Shown piece after piece: positions 42,001-53,874 of a DNA stretch of 64,000 nucleotides; the stretch's first letter is position 1; each line of letters starts with the position of its first letter. The stretch is from positions 62,001 through 126,000 of the forward strand of contig WFMF01000162.1 of assembly GCA_011033025.1 (NCBI GenBank), read 5' to 3'. The DNA comes from Beroe forskalii (Eukaryota > Ctenophora > Nuda > Beroida > Beroidae). The notes beneath the pieces were generated by a model. That model saw only the letters and a list, made by a program, of their open reading frames with translations, ran no database searches and was not told the origin of the DNA. The translations under genes were made by a program, and so were the position numbers.

Positions 42001-45000
42001 CGCACGTTAATAGCTTAATGAGAAATATATAAAGCTACTGGTTCTGACTTTCGTGCAATGGTGAAGTATATAATACGTATTCCTCACATTCTCTCATCTT
42101 TAATAGTTTTATATGCTCTTCCTTGCCCCTTATCAGAGCTTAACGACTGTTTAAAGTGTGGTCAACAAGACACAAACAATAATGTGTTGTGGGTTCCAAG
42201 CATCTCGACCTGTGACCATTGTCTGCGGCCTGTGTCCTATGAATAGAACCCCAACAACGGCTCTTAGAGAAGCTTTTGGGGCCGTTGAAATAAGTGCGAA
42301 CAAGTGAAAACGATTCGTGGGTTCCAAAAGTTCAGGATCTTATCAAAATATTACATTTCCTCGAATATAAGCGATTTTAGAACAATAGATTTTCACGTTA
42401 ACATTTGACGCTCATCCTATCATGGACTTTCATCATATCGAATGATTTCATCGTTCTTAATCAGTGTTTGAGTGTTACTGATGATACACGGGTGTTTCAT
42501 CATTTAACAAGGAAGATATTACAATCATGGCTCTAATCACTTATGTCGCAATAGCAATGGCCTGTACGGGCCCTTCTGTTTCGATCCTTGGTTCTACTTA
42601 TTAGCACTGGTACGGGCCCTTCTGTTTCGAACCTTTGTTCTACTCTTAGCACTGGTACAGAAAAGATTTACACTTGGCTCACTGGGCCGTCAGCTCTCCT
42701 AGTAGGTTTAAAGTTAGACACATCTATAAGCATCTAGCCACTAGCATTTCGAATGAGTTACTTACTGATTAATTTTGAGATTTTTCTCAGAATAATGTCA
42801 CATATTTTCGCATCTGATGTTCTCAGCTGGCCATTTCATCATTTCACTTGGACTATTGTGCTACTGATGTCTTGTAACCGAATATTTTGCACCAGAATGG
42901 TTTGAGTACACCGTAAATCATATACCTTCGAACAGAACTGAAAAGTTGGGAAATTGTGGGATTTTTTGTTTCCGGGAATGGGGACACCCGAATCTTTAAC
43001 CGGGAATAGTAGGGACACCCGAATCTTTAACCAGCACAATCATTCAAGCGGGGTACGATCAGTTGTACTGTTAGGCAGAATTTTAAGTGCTGCGGCCTGC
43101 GTGGGTTGAACAGTGTCCTAATACCAACTTCAAAACATTTCTATCAGCTATAATGATTATCATATTATGATTGTTGAATTAATTAATCAATTATTTCTTA
43201 TCCATTGAATTGCCGAATGAACTCCGATTGCATTGTTGAATTAATCAATATCAATTATTTCTTATCCATTGAATTGCCGAATAAACTCCGATTGCATCAG
43301 CTGTTTCTTCATATACAAGCACACAATTAACTGTAGCAATGCCAGGTGCCACAAAGTTTGTCTTATCGCATATAAATGTTTTCCTCCTTTGGCGTAGTTC
43401 CATATAAATTTAGAATTATCGTTATTCATAATACTTGATTACATTCCCCACAATGAAGAAATGAGCTGTTCATGCTTCTAACGTCTTCTGAAATTTCCAT
43501 AAGACCGCCACCGCCATTTGTGCGTGCGTGATACTGATTAACTGTATTATACCCACGTACGTACATGGTGCCGCGCAACTCGGAAATGTCAAATATTCAG
43601 AATGATTCTCGATTCTCAAAGTCGTGACACCTTTGAAACTCGAAACCTGATATAGATATTCGTTTGTCGAGGTGATTTGGCTTGGCTGAAATTTCAAAGG
43701 GCAGTGTCTAAAGTGTCTAAAAGTCTGGTAACCCTGGACCTTATGATAATCACCGAAATCTTTTCCAGAATTCGAAATAAATGCCGTATTTTCGAACTAT
43801 CAAATAAATGGGATCAAGAATTATGACCCCCCCCCTTGATTTTATGTCCATGTCTTGCTCGATATGAAATCGAAGTAAAAAAATGGATATCGGTGTTCTA
43901 TGAAAAGAATGGATGTCAAATCAATATTAGTTCGGCTTGAATTTATTGATTCTGCAAAATTTTGAAAATTATTTTTTTAATATACGATGATATTGCTATT
44001 TAATTTCAATCTCTTACTGGACGGTGTTAAATAACGCATGTGTATTAAGATCCCTTCTCTGTTAACTAACATTTATTGTAATGATAATAAACTCATTAAT
44101 CTTCCCTCTTTTATATACGTGTCTTAAGATGTGAGATAATGGTTATGTATGATGAGCTGATGAGGGATAGACTGGCGACCGTGAGATGACGTCGAGATCA
44201 CTGTTTAAGATGTCCTATTACGTGAGGTCGGAGTGTCTATAGTCGTGTGCGGTGTGAGGACCCAGTCCTTAGTCTCCTGGCGTTCTTAGCAGCCTTGCAA
44301 ATGGTTCACACTGTATATATTGTGATGGCGCTCGCCACTGTAAACAACTGTATATAATTACATATAAAGAGTCGCTACAGTTACTCGAATGAAGACTCAT
44401 TAACTCTGCGAAATGTTAATTTAGATGTTTCTTATTGTAATGAAGCTCATTGTGCAATCTTCGTATTGTGTCACTTTTGTTTTCAGTTTTGATAAATATT
44501 CAAATTTTGCATCCCATTTAATTGCCATTGCTTTGATCACTCCTTCATAATGACTCCTTCATATTATTCAAATTCCCGTGTTTCCTGTCACCCCTTTTCC
44601 GAGTTTAACCCCAACCCACGATGGTGGTTCGACGTCATCAACTTGCTACATTGCAGTATTGCACTATGAGTTATGACCTCATTTTAGCACCTATTTGCTA
44701 TTTCTCATATCATTTTTATCATGTTTATTGAGCATTCTTACGATTCGTTTAGATGGATGCAATGTTCGGAATAACCATTAACCAATCAAAATTGTCACGT
44801 GAACAATCTATTGCAATATCTTTCGTCTAGTTTTTCCTATACCATGATACTAGAGCAATGCAGACGTTGGAATAGTTGATCAAATTGGCCCAAGGGACAC
44901 GAATGTAAATCCTATAAGTATTTCACTGCACGATTTTTTGACTATATTGATCTATTGACCATTAAATTTATTGAGTTCAATTGTGACCTTAGATTTACAA

Positions 45001-45380
45001 TTTCTTCCATAAGATCCATTTGTGACACGTTTATTGTAGTTAATTCCCATTGATTCAGTATACCATAGCACGAGACTTACCAAAGTTCTTAAATACGCAT
45101 TTTTTTCTGGAAATTGCCATAATTTTGGGGAGAGCCCAAGTGCATCGTTCAACTTTTATGCTCAATTGTATAGCTGTGTGTGCAAAAACGTCGCGCGCGC
45201 ACTGTAAATGTTGACGCGTATTTTTTCGCGTATTATATATAAAAAACCCTATTCAGACCTGGTGTTGACTTATATTAATCTTGTCGCGTATTTATGAGAA
45301 AAATACGCGCATCTTTATCCAGAAGCAAATACGCTGTATTTTTGGGGATTTTGGCGGGTATTTAACAACGTTAAGACTTA
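39091..45380. other. Intergenic DNA, no convincing gene
   Basis: Noted inside: a pyrimidine-rich tract (CCTCCT/CTCTTC) at about 40425-40490, a (GT)n run at 40675-40692, a tandem duplication of a roughly 48-bp unit with TACGGGCCCTTCTGTTTCGA at 42561-42655, a duplicated GGGACACCCGAATCTTTAAC at 42980-43033, and a roughly 63-bp duplication with TTATCCATTGAATTGCCGAA at 43180-43300. The frames on the minus strand at 40313-40780 are low-complexity. Confidence 0.45.
42058..42246 (+). CDS. Candidate 62-aa peptide with CxxC pairs (doubtful)
   Basis: MVKYIIRIPHILSSLIVLYA resembles a signal peptide; two CxxC pairs follow (CLKC, CDHC). No family is recognised, there is no splice support and the DNA is AT-rich. 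It could be random. Confidence 0.15.
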   Translation: MVKYIIRIPHILSSLIVLYALPCPLSELNDCLKCGQQDTNNNVLWVPSISTCDHCLRPVSYE

Positions 45381-45381
45381 T

Positions 45382-46298
45382 ACTTGGTCTGTTCCATAAA
45401 TAATTTCGCACCTCAATAAACTGTCGAACCACAATTTTGTGATGATTTTGAACTTCTCTAACTCCCGTAAAAGCAATAGTTTCGAAGTTGCCACTTGCCC
45501 CAGAAAACGCTTTACGTCAGTATGCAACTCCTTACTTTGGGACAGAGAAAATGGAACAAATGTGACTCACAAAACTGAATGCAGACTGGGACAATTTGGA
45601 CAAATTGGTACTATTGAGACAGAGAAAAATTGGGACAGGGTCAGATGGGACATTAAGGGACAAATGGGATATTTGGGAAAAAGTGACAGAGACAACTGGG
45701 GCTCAAATGATTGTGGTTTTGGGCGGCAGTTTAGTGTTTTTGTGTCTTACAGTCTGTTACATAGTGAGATAGTGGCACTTTCTGCGTTGCAACTGCTCTG
45801 TTTTTTACTATCAATTTTCATTGGTTTTGGGATAGAGAAGTGGGAACACTTAACCACTGCAAACAAACACAACAAAAATATGTACTAAGGATAGTAGTAT
45901 GAATATAACTTTCATTATGATAGAAAAACTTGCATCATTGTAAAACTGACAAATGACTGATTTTTTTCAACTTTATGTTTGTCCCAAATGTCCCAGTTGT
46001 CCCAAAAACCAGTCCCGAACTCAGAAAAAGTAAATTACTAAATTAGGACAGGGAAAATTGGGACATTGGCTCCCCCACCCCCATACAGTAAATTGGGACA
46101 GGGAAAATTGGGACATTGGCTCTCCTACCCTCCCCCATACAGCGGTAAACTCAACCAACTTTTACGCCGTTTACTGGTAATGAGATAAGGCCAATCTTTT
46201 TCATTTGTTCAAAAGTTTCTGTAGATTCACGTAGTTCACTGAAAAATTATCCATTCTCAGAAATAGGGCAGTGAAATTATTTATGGAACATACTAAGT
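45382..46298. mobile_element. TIR-bearing element, about 917 bp, with internal GGGACA repeats
   Basis: ACTTGGTCTGTTCCATAAAT..AATTTCG at the left is inverted at the right (AATTATTTATGGAACATACT..AAGT), with four mismatches in 28. No target duplication is evident. The interior carries TTGGGACAGGGAAAATTGGG repeats (46041-46120) and a 149-aa open frame at 45439-45888 without a recognised domain. The superfamily is unknown; mariner-like is one possibility. Confidence 0.55.
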
Positions 46299-47295
46299 TT
46301 TTTCAATTAATTATTTTCATCTTTGGACTCACGGATTGTTTCCATTATTAGTATGTGTCTGATTTTTTCCGTGGGTTAGGTCCATTTCAGCACTTCGCCA
46401 CCTTTGCTCCTCAGTAATAAATGAAAGTGATCCATTTTCTTACTAAACGATTGAATAGAAATCGTTCTATATAGTCTGTATAGTCGTTCTATATAGTCGT
46501 TCTATATAGTCGTTGTTCTTTGTCTTCCCAGACAGTTGTGAGTTGACAACTTACTAACTTAGTACCTAATGGACACAATAATCATGCTTTCTTGGACACG
46601 CTTTATCATGAAAATAAAGTCACTATGACCAGCTTCAATAGAGAATTAGTGAACACGCCACGTTTATTTTTCAAGTTGCATAAAGTCTCGGCTCCCAATC
46701 CTCGGCTTTGTACATAGCTTCATCCTGGATTGAAAACCCCCCTCAATGTTTCAACGTCACGCTCTCCGAATCCTTCCCTGAATTTTCAAAATCCGCGGTC
46801 CGCCACACCTTTTCGGGTATAAAACTGGTGATTTTAAAAAATTCAACTCAACCCTCACCAAATATTTTGAAAATTTATCAATATGTTCATCGAATTGGTA
46901 TAAAAACACAAGGTCTCAAAGAGTGAAAACATCACATTATGGCACACTTGAAATAGATTCCTTGATTAGAAGTCTGCTATGCCGGTCTTCCAAAAAATGA
47001 TTAAAAATTTTAAAAAATAACGGGTCAGTTTTAAGGATCGTCTTATAAATAAACAGTGGAGAAATATTTCTCAGGGAAATAATATTTTTATCTGAAATGT
47101 TGAAATACTTCTGCCACAATTCACTCCCCCTTTCTGCTCCACTCCCCCAGAATCCTTGAATTTACTCTGCCCACGCCGCGCCTACCATTTCAGAGGGGAT
47201 GAAGTTATGTAAAGACCTTTTTTATTAATGTAAGCTGTTGTATCCGGTCACCACTTCGACATTCAACCGCTTATTTTATTTGCAGCACATATTAG
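46299..47295. other. Intergenic DNA, nothing recognised
   Basis: Tandem AGTCGTTCTATAT near 46470-46510. CGGTCACCACTTCGACATTC at 47246-47265 belongs to the family seen at 28053 and 28423. Confidence 0.45.
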
Positions 47296-47304
47296 GGAAA
47301 AATT

Positions 47305-47358
47305 TTTTTGGTCCTCGGACCAAAAATCCCCGGGGATTTTTGGTCCGAGGACCAAAAA
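47305..47358. repeat. Perfect 54-bp palindrome
   Basis: 27-bp arms meet without a spacer at 47331/47332 (ATCCCC|GGGGAT). Each arm contains a smaller palindrome, GGTCCTCGGACC. A/T runs flank both sides and extend the symmetry imperfectly. Confidence 0.92.
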
Positions 47359-47639
47359 TTTTTTTCGGGGGCCTAACTCAAAATTTCGATCAATAACATA
47401 AGTGCGAAATTAAGTTTCAAAGCGATTCTGAAAATTTCGTGCAAAAATATTAAAAATGGCGGAGGAGTAGCGAAAAAATGTAAAGTCGATTTTCGCAAAA
47501 CCGCAAACCGAGAAAATGGCGATTTTGTGGTTTTTAGAGGTTTTTTGGACCTCAAATGGCCATTTTAGTAGCAATCAACCCCATACTTGCAGAGAATACA
47601 TAAACCAATGCTATCTATCGAATAAAGTTGGTTTCATTC

Positions 47640-47756
47640 AAAAATATTGATATTTGGCCAAGTTATGGGCCAAAATAAGCTTGCGCGACGCGCGTATGCC
47701 CATATATGGGCATACGTTTTTCGGCCATAACTCGGCCATTTTTTGAGATATCGACT
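47640..47756. repeat. Imperfect long inverted repeat centred on GTATGCCCATATATGGGCATAC
   Basis: GCGTATGCCCATATATGGGC with its symmetric half forms a perfect core. Outside it GGCCAAGTTATGGGCC is roughly inverted by GGCCATAACTCGGCC, and ATTGATATTT by GAGATATCGA. Together with the palindrome 300 bp upstream it may belong to one foldback element (about 47190-48020, bounded by TTCAGAGGGGA direct repeats). Confidence 0.65.
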
Positions 47757-47984
47757 TCAAATTTTTTATGGTAACTCAGGGGACCATTATCTATCGATTG
47801 CACACCTCAGATCTCGTCCAAGTCCCTCTTAAAAAAATATGCCCATTTTAGGCCCATATTTGGGCATGGCGCCACGGCGGCACCAGTGGGTCTGGTGGTA
47901 CCAAACCCGGCCAAAAAGTTGGCCCACGTGGTGTACCTTTTGGGTCAACCATTATCTCAGAAACATGTTTTCCAAAAAATTTGG

Positions 47985-48005
47985 GTTGAACCCCCCCCCC
48001 CCCCT
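47985..48005. repeat. Poly(C) tract
   Basis: A run of 14 C. Similar tracts occur near 21090 and 61164-61185. Confidence 0.9.
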
Positions 48006-48639
48006 TAATTCAGAGGGGACGTGAGGCAAATGGGGCTGTGTGGGTGATAAATTAATACCTCGTCATCACAGTTGTTCAATGCTTATGGATATACCAAATT
48101 CTCAAATGGTTTTCCAGTTGAACAAAAAGCTAGTTCTTTGATCTCCCCATTGGAAGGTTCTGCGACAGTTTTAGTGCTGCGGCCTGCCCACCCACTTAGT
48201 ACTCTTTTCATAGCCGCGTAGCCAAGCTCTAATAATGAGGGGTTAGAAGTCCAAACGGGAACAAATTACTCTAATAAGAATTTAGCTACTGAGAACAAGG
48301 TGAGTCCTGGCCAAAATGTTTTTTAACTGTTCAGATAATTTCTACCCGCATTTAGAGTATTTGGGCCCCCATATCCAAAAAATAAAAAATTTCCTCCGAA
48401 CCAGAAATTTTTACCCATTTCGCTGCCTACTCGCTTCGCCCACAGAACTTTTGCCTATTTTGCTGTCTCCTCACTTCGATTTTTAAATTGATTCCATTTT
48501 GACAACAAAGCAAACAGGCCTCAAAATTGGCTCCTTTAATGATTACTATTAAACAAAAGCAATTATTTTGATAAACTTGCGAAATCACAAACAGTCCGTC
48601 AATTGCATGTAGACTTTTTGATTTCGAATCCCTACTGAC

Positions 48640-49110
48640 ACTGTCCTTCGACGCAGGCGAAAGTTTTACATGTCTGAGACTCTGAAAATTTGGAAGGTTT
48701 TACCTCTGAGACTGTCTAGGATCAATGTTCAGCAACATAATTTGATCATAACAGCCCGCCACAGGCGAAAATTTGGAACCTGTTTTACCACTGAGACTGT
48801 CTAGGATCAATTCAGCAACATACTTTGATCACAACAGAGCGCCGCAGGCGAAAATTTGGAACCTGTTTTTCCTCTGAGACTGTCTAGGATCATTCCAGCA
48901 ACATAATTTGATCATAACAGCCCGCCGCAGGCGAAAATTTTTAAGTTTCATTGACTATGAATTTAGTAACCGTTATATTAGTTATGATCGGATTACAAGT
49001 ACAATATCCGGCCGCATACAAAAATTTTTGAAAGTCTTACATCTGAAACTGTTTCTGAAACTATTTCTGACAAATTAAGTGACATCACAACAGCCTGTCG
49101 AAGGCAAAAA
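48640..49110. repeat. Tandem repeat, period about 80-86 bp, about four copies
   Basis: CTGAGACTGTCTAGGATCA, CAGCAACATA(A)TTTGATCA and CAGGCGAAAATTTGGAACC recur in order. The outer copies are diverged. AAATTTCCTCCGAACCAG occurs on both sides (48385-48404 and 49444-49461), so the array may lie inside a larger repeat. Confidence 0.8.
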
Positions 49111-52100
49111 TTTTCAAGGTTTTTCGCATCTGAATCAATTCAATTTGTTCTTCCTGGGAAGGTGCTCACATGGAGGGATGATGCCTCTGAAAATGCCGAT
49201 TCAGATTGAGTACATGCAGGCACGTTTTTGCACATTCTACATTGAATATCTTTCTGAGACAGTTTATACAATATACATCGTAATTCTTATCACTGGAAAC
49301 TGTAAGTTAGTACAGGAATGATTTCAAATTTCATTTATCAAATGCAATTCGGGTAAAACACAGTGCAGAAAATTAAATTTTCAGTCTATACTAGCTTTCC
49401 ACCGAGAATTTCCTCCGTTTTTCCCAAAAATTTCCTCCGTCTCAAAATTTCCTCCGAACCAGGTTTGCAGGTTCGCAGCTTTTTGGATATGGGTTTGGGC
49501 CACATTTTGTCGAAAATCAAATTTATAATTATCGGCATCAATGGATGGAATTTTATGGTACCACTGTGATTTGCCATATTGTTGAATGTGGCCATTTGCG
49601 CAACATCTGACTTTATATCTCAAAAACATATAGGCGGATGGAAAACTTTATAATTTAAAAACCCAGATACCTCGTCGGTCATATGATTAGGTCACATGGG
49701 ATTAGATTTTATGAAAGATGTTTTCAAAATTTCATGTGACAAAGCATGATGACCAATTAAATAATTATCATAATCTAGATTTGGTTTCTTTTTCTTATTG
49801 TGCACAAATTTGATTGATTGAAAGCCCCCGTGGGGGATTGCCGCTTTTACGGGCGAAAAAACGAATCATATAATTAATCTTTAGGTACAACTTTTGCTCT
49901 TTTGCAACTTTCGGTATCATTTATAACCTATTTTGGTTAATTATTCAGACTCATTGTAGCCAAGTAGTTGATGCTAAGGATGGTCATATTAAGAAAGTAT
50001 GCTTAATGACATCGTTACGAACTTCTGATGTCCCATCATTAAATTTTGATAATATTGATTTGAAAATATCGATTTTTATTCACGGCGTTCTCAGTTCCTC
50101 ACATTTCTGTTAGATTTCAATGTTGAATTCTAATACTATAAATTCTGAACAGTGCTACTTAATTTATATTATAAGCAGATGCACGGTCCCTGACAAAGGA
50201 ATTGCTTTACCATTTGTAAATGGAAGAATGACAAATTAAAGTGGTGAATGTGGCGCTCCTCACGTTGCCGTTGGCTGAGTGGCGGCAGGTAGAGTGGCAC
50301 GCTGCACGACCACCGGGCGCGGCCTCTAACCCGGATCTTTAGGGTGGTGTGAATCTAGCACATGTCTCCCGGTCTCAAGGGCAAGCAGGCAGAACAACTG
50401 CCACCAGAGCTAGGGTGGCCGGCACACGCATGAGGGAGAATTCACTCACTGACACTCGCTCAGAACCTAAACCGGAGATTGGATTACCGATCCTCGGGGA
50501 CTATGTAGCCTGTCCCCGCTGATTGGCCGCTTATCGGTCACGTGACTGCCAGGAGAGGCTCCCATTGGTGGGAGTTCAGTCAGCCAGATAGAGTAGGTGC
50601 ACGATTAGCTACACGAGCACGTGACAACACGTATAGGATGGCATGTCATTTCCCTGCTGCTAACGTATTGATAGCGGCTGGTAACACGAACCCTGCGGCT
50701 GGCGGCTGCCGAGGAGCTACCCGACAGATAGCGGTGGATACAACACTCACACTCGTACATACACCCGCTAATTATTGGCACTTTCTGCTGCAGACGATGC
50801 AGACACAAACACGTTCCCAATCGCTTCCTATTAAAGCGTTCTCCTCCCCAATCACTTTGTTTTTCTTCGCAGGGCTTATAGTGAATGGGTTATACTGCTT
50901 GCAGCTTTTGTTTTTGTGTTCCTATCTCCAAAAGCAGATAGACTTCCTTCTTCCCCCTCTTATAGTTAACCTTCTAGACGTTTCATGACAAAGAAACAAC
51001 TAACATTGTCTGTTTGAATTTATTCAGTGATTCAAGTGACAACATGACTGATTGGACCTTTTTTTGTTCCCCATCAATTGCATTTTTCGCTGATATTCCA
51101 TTAAAAGTCATCATGCCTTTATTCCATAGTTTCAAACTCATGGTTATTGACAATTTCCATCACTCATATCCTAACCCTAGGGACTCTCTTTCAAGCATTA
51201 AGTTGATAAGATGAAAAATTCTCTTCATTTTCATTCTAATAGTACCTCAGCAAAATCATAAAACTGCTGAGGACACTTCATTACGAATAGGTAGGTACCA
51301 AAAGTTTCCTAATTCCTTGTTTCTTTCTTTATCGAGTTCTTTGGTTATCTTTGATCCACCCTATTACTGATAAATAGTGAATTGTACGATGTTCAACCCA
51401 TTAAGAGATGTAAATTGAGCATGAACTGAGTAATTCGCTGTTTTACCTCAGTTCCCAGATATCACGTTTTATCAGCCTTTACAAAGAAACGCGTACCTCA
51501 TGGCATTTTACTCAGCTATTATTATCTGATAATATGAGCCTCAAGATAGGTCGTAGGTGTGCATTGTTATAAGTCGCAAAGAGGTGCTGCTGGAAACTCA
51601 ATTTACCTTTTAGCTAACTGGTGATTCTCTCGTTACTTTTCTTGTGACAATTTAAAAGGGAATTTATCACTCAAATTTCAAAAATTTTCTGAAAAATTAT
51701 TCGTTTCAAAGTCGCTGCTTTGTAGATAAAATTTCCTCTTTCGTGTCGTGTTTCAGGAACGCACTGATGAGTTCCGTTATATTCCGATTACCAACGTATC
51801 TAGAGAATTGAAAACCCCAAAACAACCCATTTGCAGCGCGAGCCGCGAACGGGTGCGAATGGGTTGTGACTTGCGAAATTCTCACAAAATCAGATTGAAT
51901 AGTTAGTTAGAATGAGCCTAAATTTTGGACACAACACCTGCGTACTGCACCCAGAGTACATCACCGGTGTGCAAGGCTCATCAGGATGCCAAGCGAGCAG
52001 ACTGGTGGGCCGAGTGCGCTGCATTATTCAACGGCCTGAATTTAAGAATTTAGGTTTAAGTTAAGGTTAGGAATTAAGTTATTACACTTAGAAAGTTAGA

Positions 52101-53399
52101 ACGTGCGAATTTCATTCTTTTATTGCATTTAGGTACAGATATTCGGAGTGTATGGCAGAGTTTTCGTTTCTGACCGACAATTCTGATTTTCCCACGGTAC
52201 CCTGTATGGGACTGTGTTTAATTCAGCGCAGTTTGCCCGGCAGCCACTTAGTCTCCACTTAACGAAGATACCTGCATTAGCCTATGACGCAGCTACACAA
52301 ACGGTTTGCAGGCGTTTGTAAGGCGTTATTGCGTACACTTCTTGAATGTAGGGTTTCGAGTGCAAACACACACATGCAGAAAACAAGTACTCGAATCAAA
52401 TCGTTTCTTGCGGCAACTATTTCGAGGTTTGTACTTCTGAATTCGGCGTGAGTTGGAGGCTTTGTGAATATCGTGATTTGTTAAGTGCAATATATTCTGA
52501 TAATAAATTAATGAGCGTCTACTTGATTGAATGACTCGTGATTTGAAATCGAAATCGTAAGATTTATTCACGTGCACCTCTCAGACTTTGATATCGATTT
52601 GGTTGATAACATTGATTACTGTTTCCTGAGTATTAGTGAGCAATGCCCACCTTAGCAATTCTACTTTCTGCAGAGGCCGTGGATCACATTAACTAATTTC
52701 TTTTGTCTGGATTTTTTGAGTACTAGCCTGGGTTCTAGATACTAGCCTGGTAATCTCGTCCAAGCTCGACTATCTTCAGAGTATCTGTGCTGTCAAAAAA
52801 ATCGGATTTTATTGCCACTAATCCGGGTCAATTGTTAAGAGAAAAAATCGCCGTCTGAGTTCAAAACTATCTGAGTGCAAAAAAATCCTATCTCCATTTT
52901 TTGCGTACAGCCTCCTGAAAGGCCCCTCTACCCTTTAGAATCGATTTCAGTATCATAGCATGCTATTTAGGCATGTTATACAATTTTGAAAATTATCTTA
53001 AATCCACCTTTTAAATATTTTGAGTGTAAGAAAAGCCTAAGGTACCTTAAGATAATTGATAGATTGATATGCAACAAGAATTGCGCCTGCACCGACACAA
53101 TTTTTGTTGTTCCCGTAGGCCGTATGCAGGCGCTTAATTTCCCTCCCCCGCGATGCTTGATGTCTTGTAACTCAACATTTTGGAAATTCTAGTCTTAACG
53201 ACCTGGGCAACATGCTTATTTGAGTATCGTGCCATCGTGTATTTCGAAATCTAACTGCTGAATTAAACTTTTTACTGAAAATTTTCTGTGACCTGATTAG
53301 TGATTTAAAACCTTTCTGATGAACTGATTGGGCTGTACAGGATCATTTTTTGCTATCAGAAAACTGAAGATAAGCTAAGAAAATGAAAATTTGAAATTT
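49111..53399. other. Intergenic DNA, no convincing gene
   Basis: A GC-richer block at 50240-50830 contains TTGGCTGAGTGGCGG, which resembles a tRNA A box, but no B box follows. A 148-aa frame at 50542-50988 in that block has no recognised domain. An inverted ACAACCCATT..AATGGGTTGT lies at 51823-51868. Confidence 0.4.
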
Positions 53400-53482
53400 G
53401 ACTATAGTGGGGCTTGAACCCGTGACGTCTAGCGTGCCAGCACTACAAAGTCTGACGCGCTAACCGATTACGCTACGAAGTC
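53400..53482 (-). pseudogene. tRNA-like sequence, probably a pseudogene or SINE head
   Basis: On the minus strand TAGCGTAATCGGTTAGCGCG gives an A box and D arm, and GGGTTCAAGCCC gives a B box. The acceptor stem pairs only in its outer four base pairs, the anticodon stem has mismatches (loop TTTGTAG, anticodon TGT if read normally) and the variable region is long. It is therefore unlikely to be a working tRNA-Thr. Confidence 0.5.
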
Positions 53483-53826
53483 GTGAAATGACATGTTAAT
53501 TATGTGTAACAATACGTGTAAAATTTCAGTTTTTTATTGTGATATTGATTCAATTTTCCACATCATTACTCAAAGAATAGTAAAATTTGGCAAGCCTTCT
53601 TCACATTTACTCAGTCAATATCTTTTTTGGCGAAAAAAATCGTGTTTTTTTGTTTGAAATAGTCGAAATGAAAATCAATTTCCAGGACATTAGATTTGGT
53701 CGATATGAAAACTTTAGTGGCTGGGAATGTGGCACGGATGGGCCTGATCAACGTATGAGATTAAAATTTTTGACAACCGAAAGCTCCATGAATTAGGAAA
53801 TTCGTGATTTTGAAGATTTGTGTGAA

Positions 53827-53871
53827 AAGGGGACGGACGGACGGACGGACGGACGGAGGGACGGAGGGACA
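53827..53871. repeat. (GGAC)n microsatellite
   Basis: GGACGGACGGAC repeats with GGAGGGAC variants. Confidence 0.95.
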
Positions 53872-53874
53872 TTT

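Noticed and set aside
45439..45888. 149-residue frame within the TIR element
   Set aside because: Not transposase-like; overlaps GGGACA repeats.
50542..50988. 148-residue frame in GC-richer DNA
   Set aside because: No domain recognised, no transcript signals; likely chance or repeat-derived.
53400..53482. Functional tRNA-Thr
   Set aside because: Mismatched acceptor and anticodon stems and an overlong variable region.
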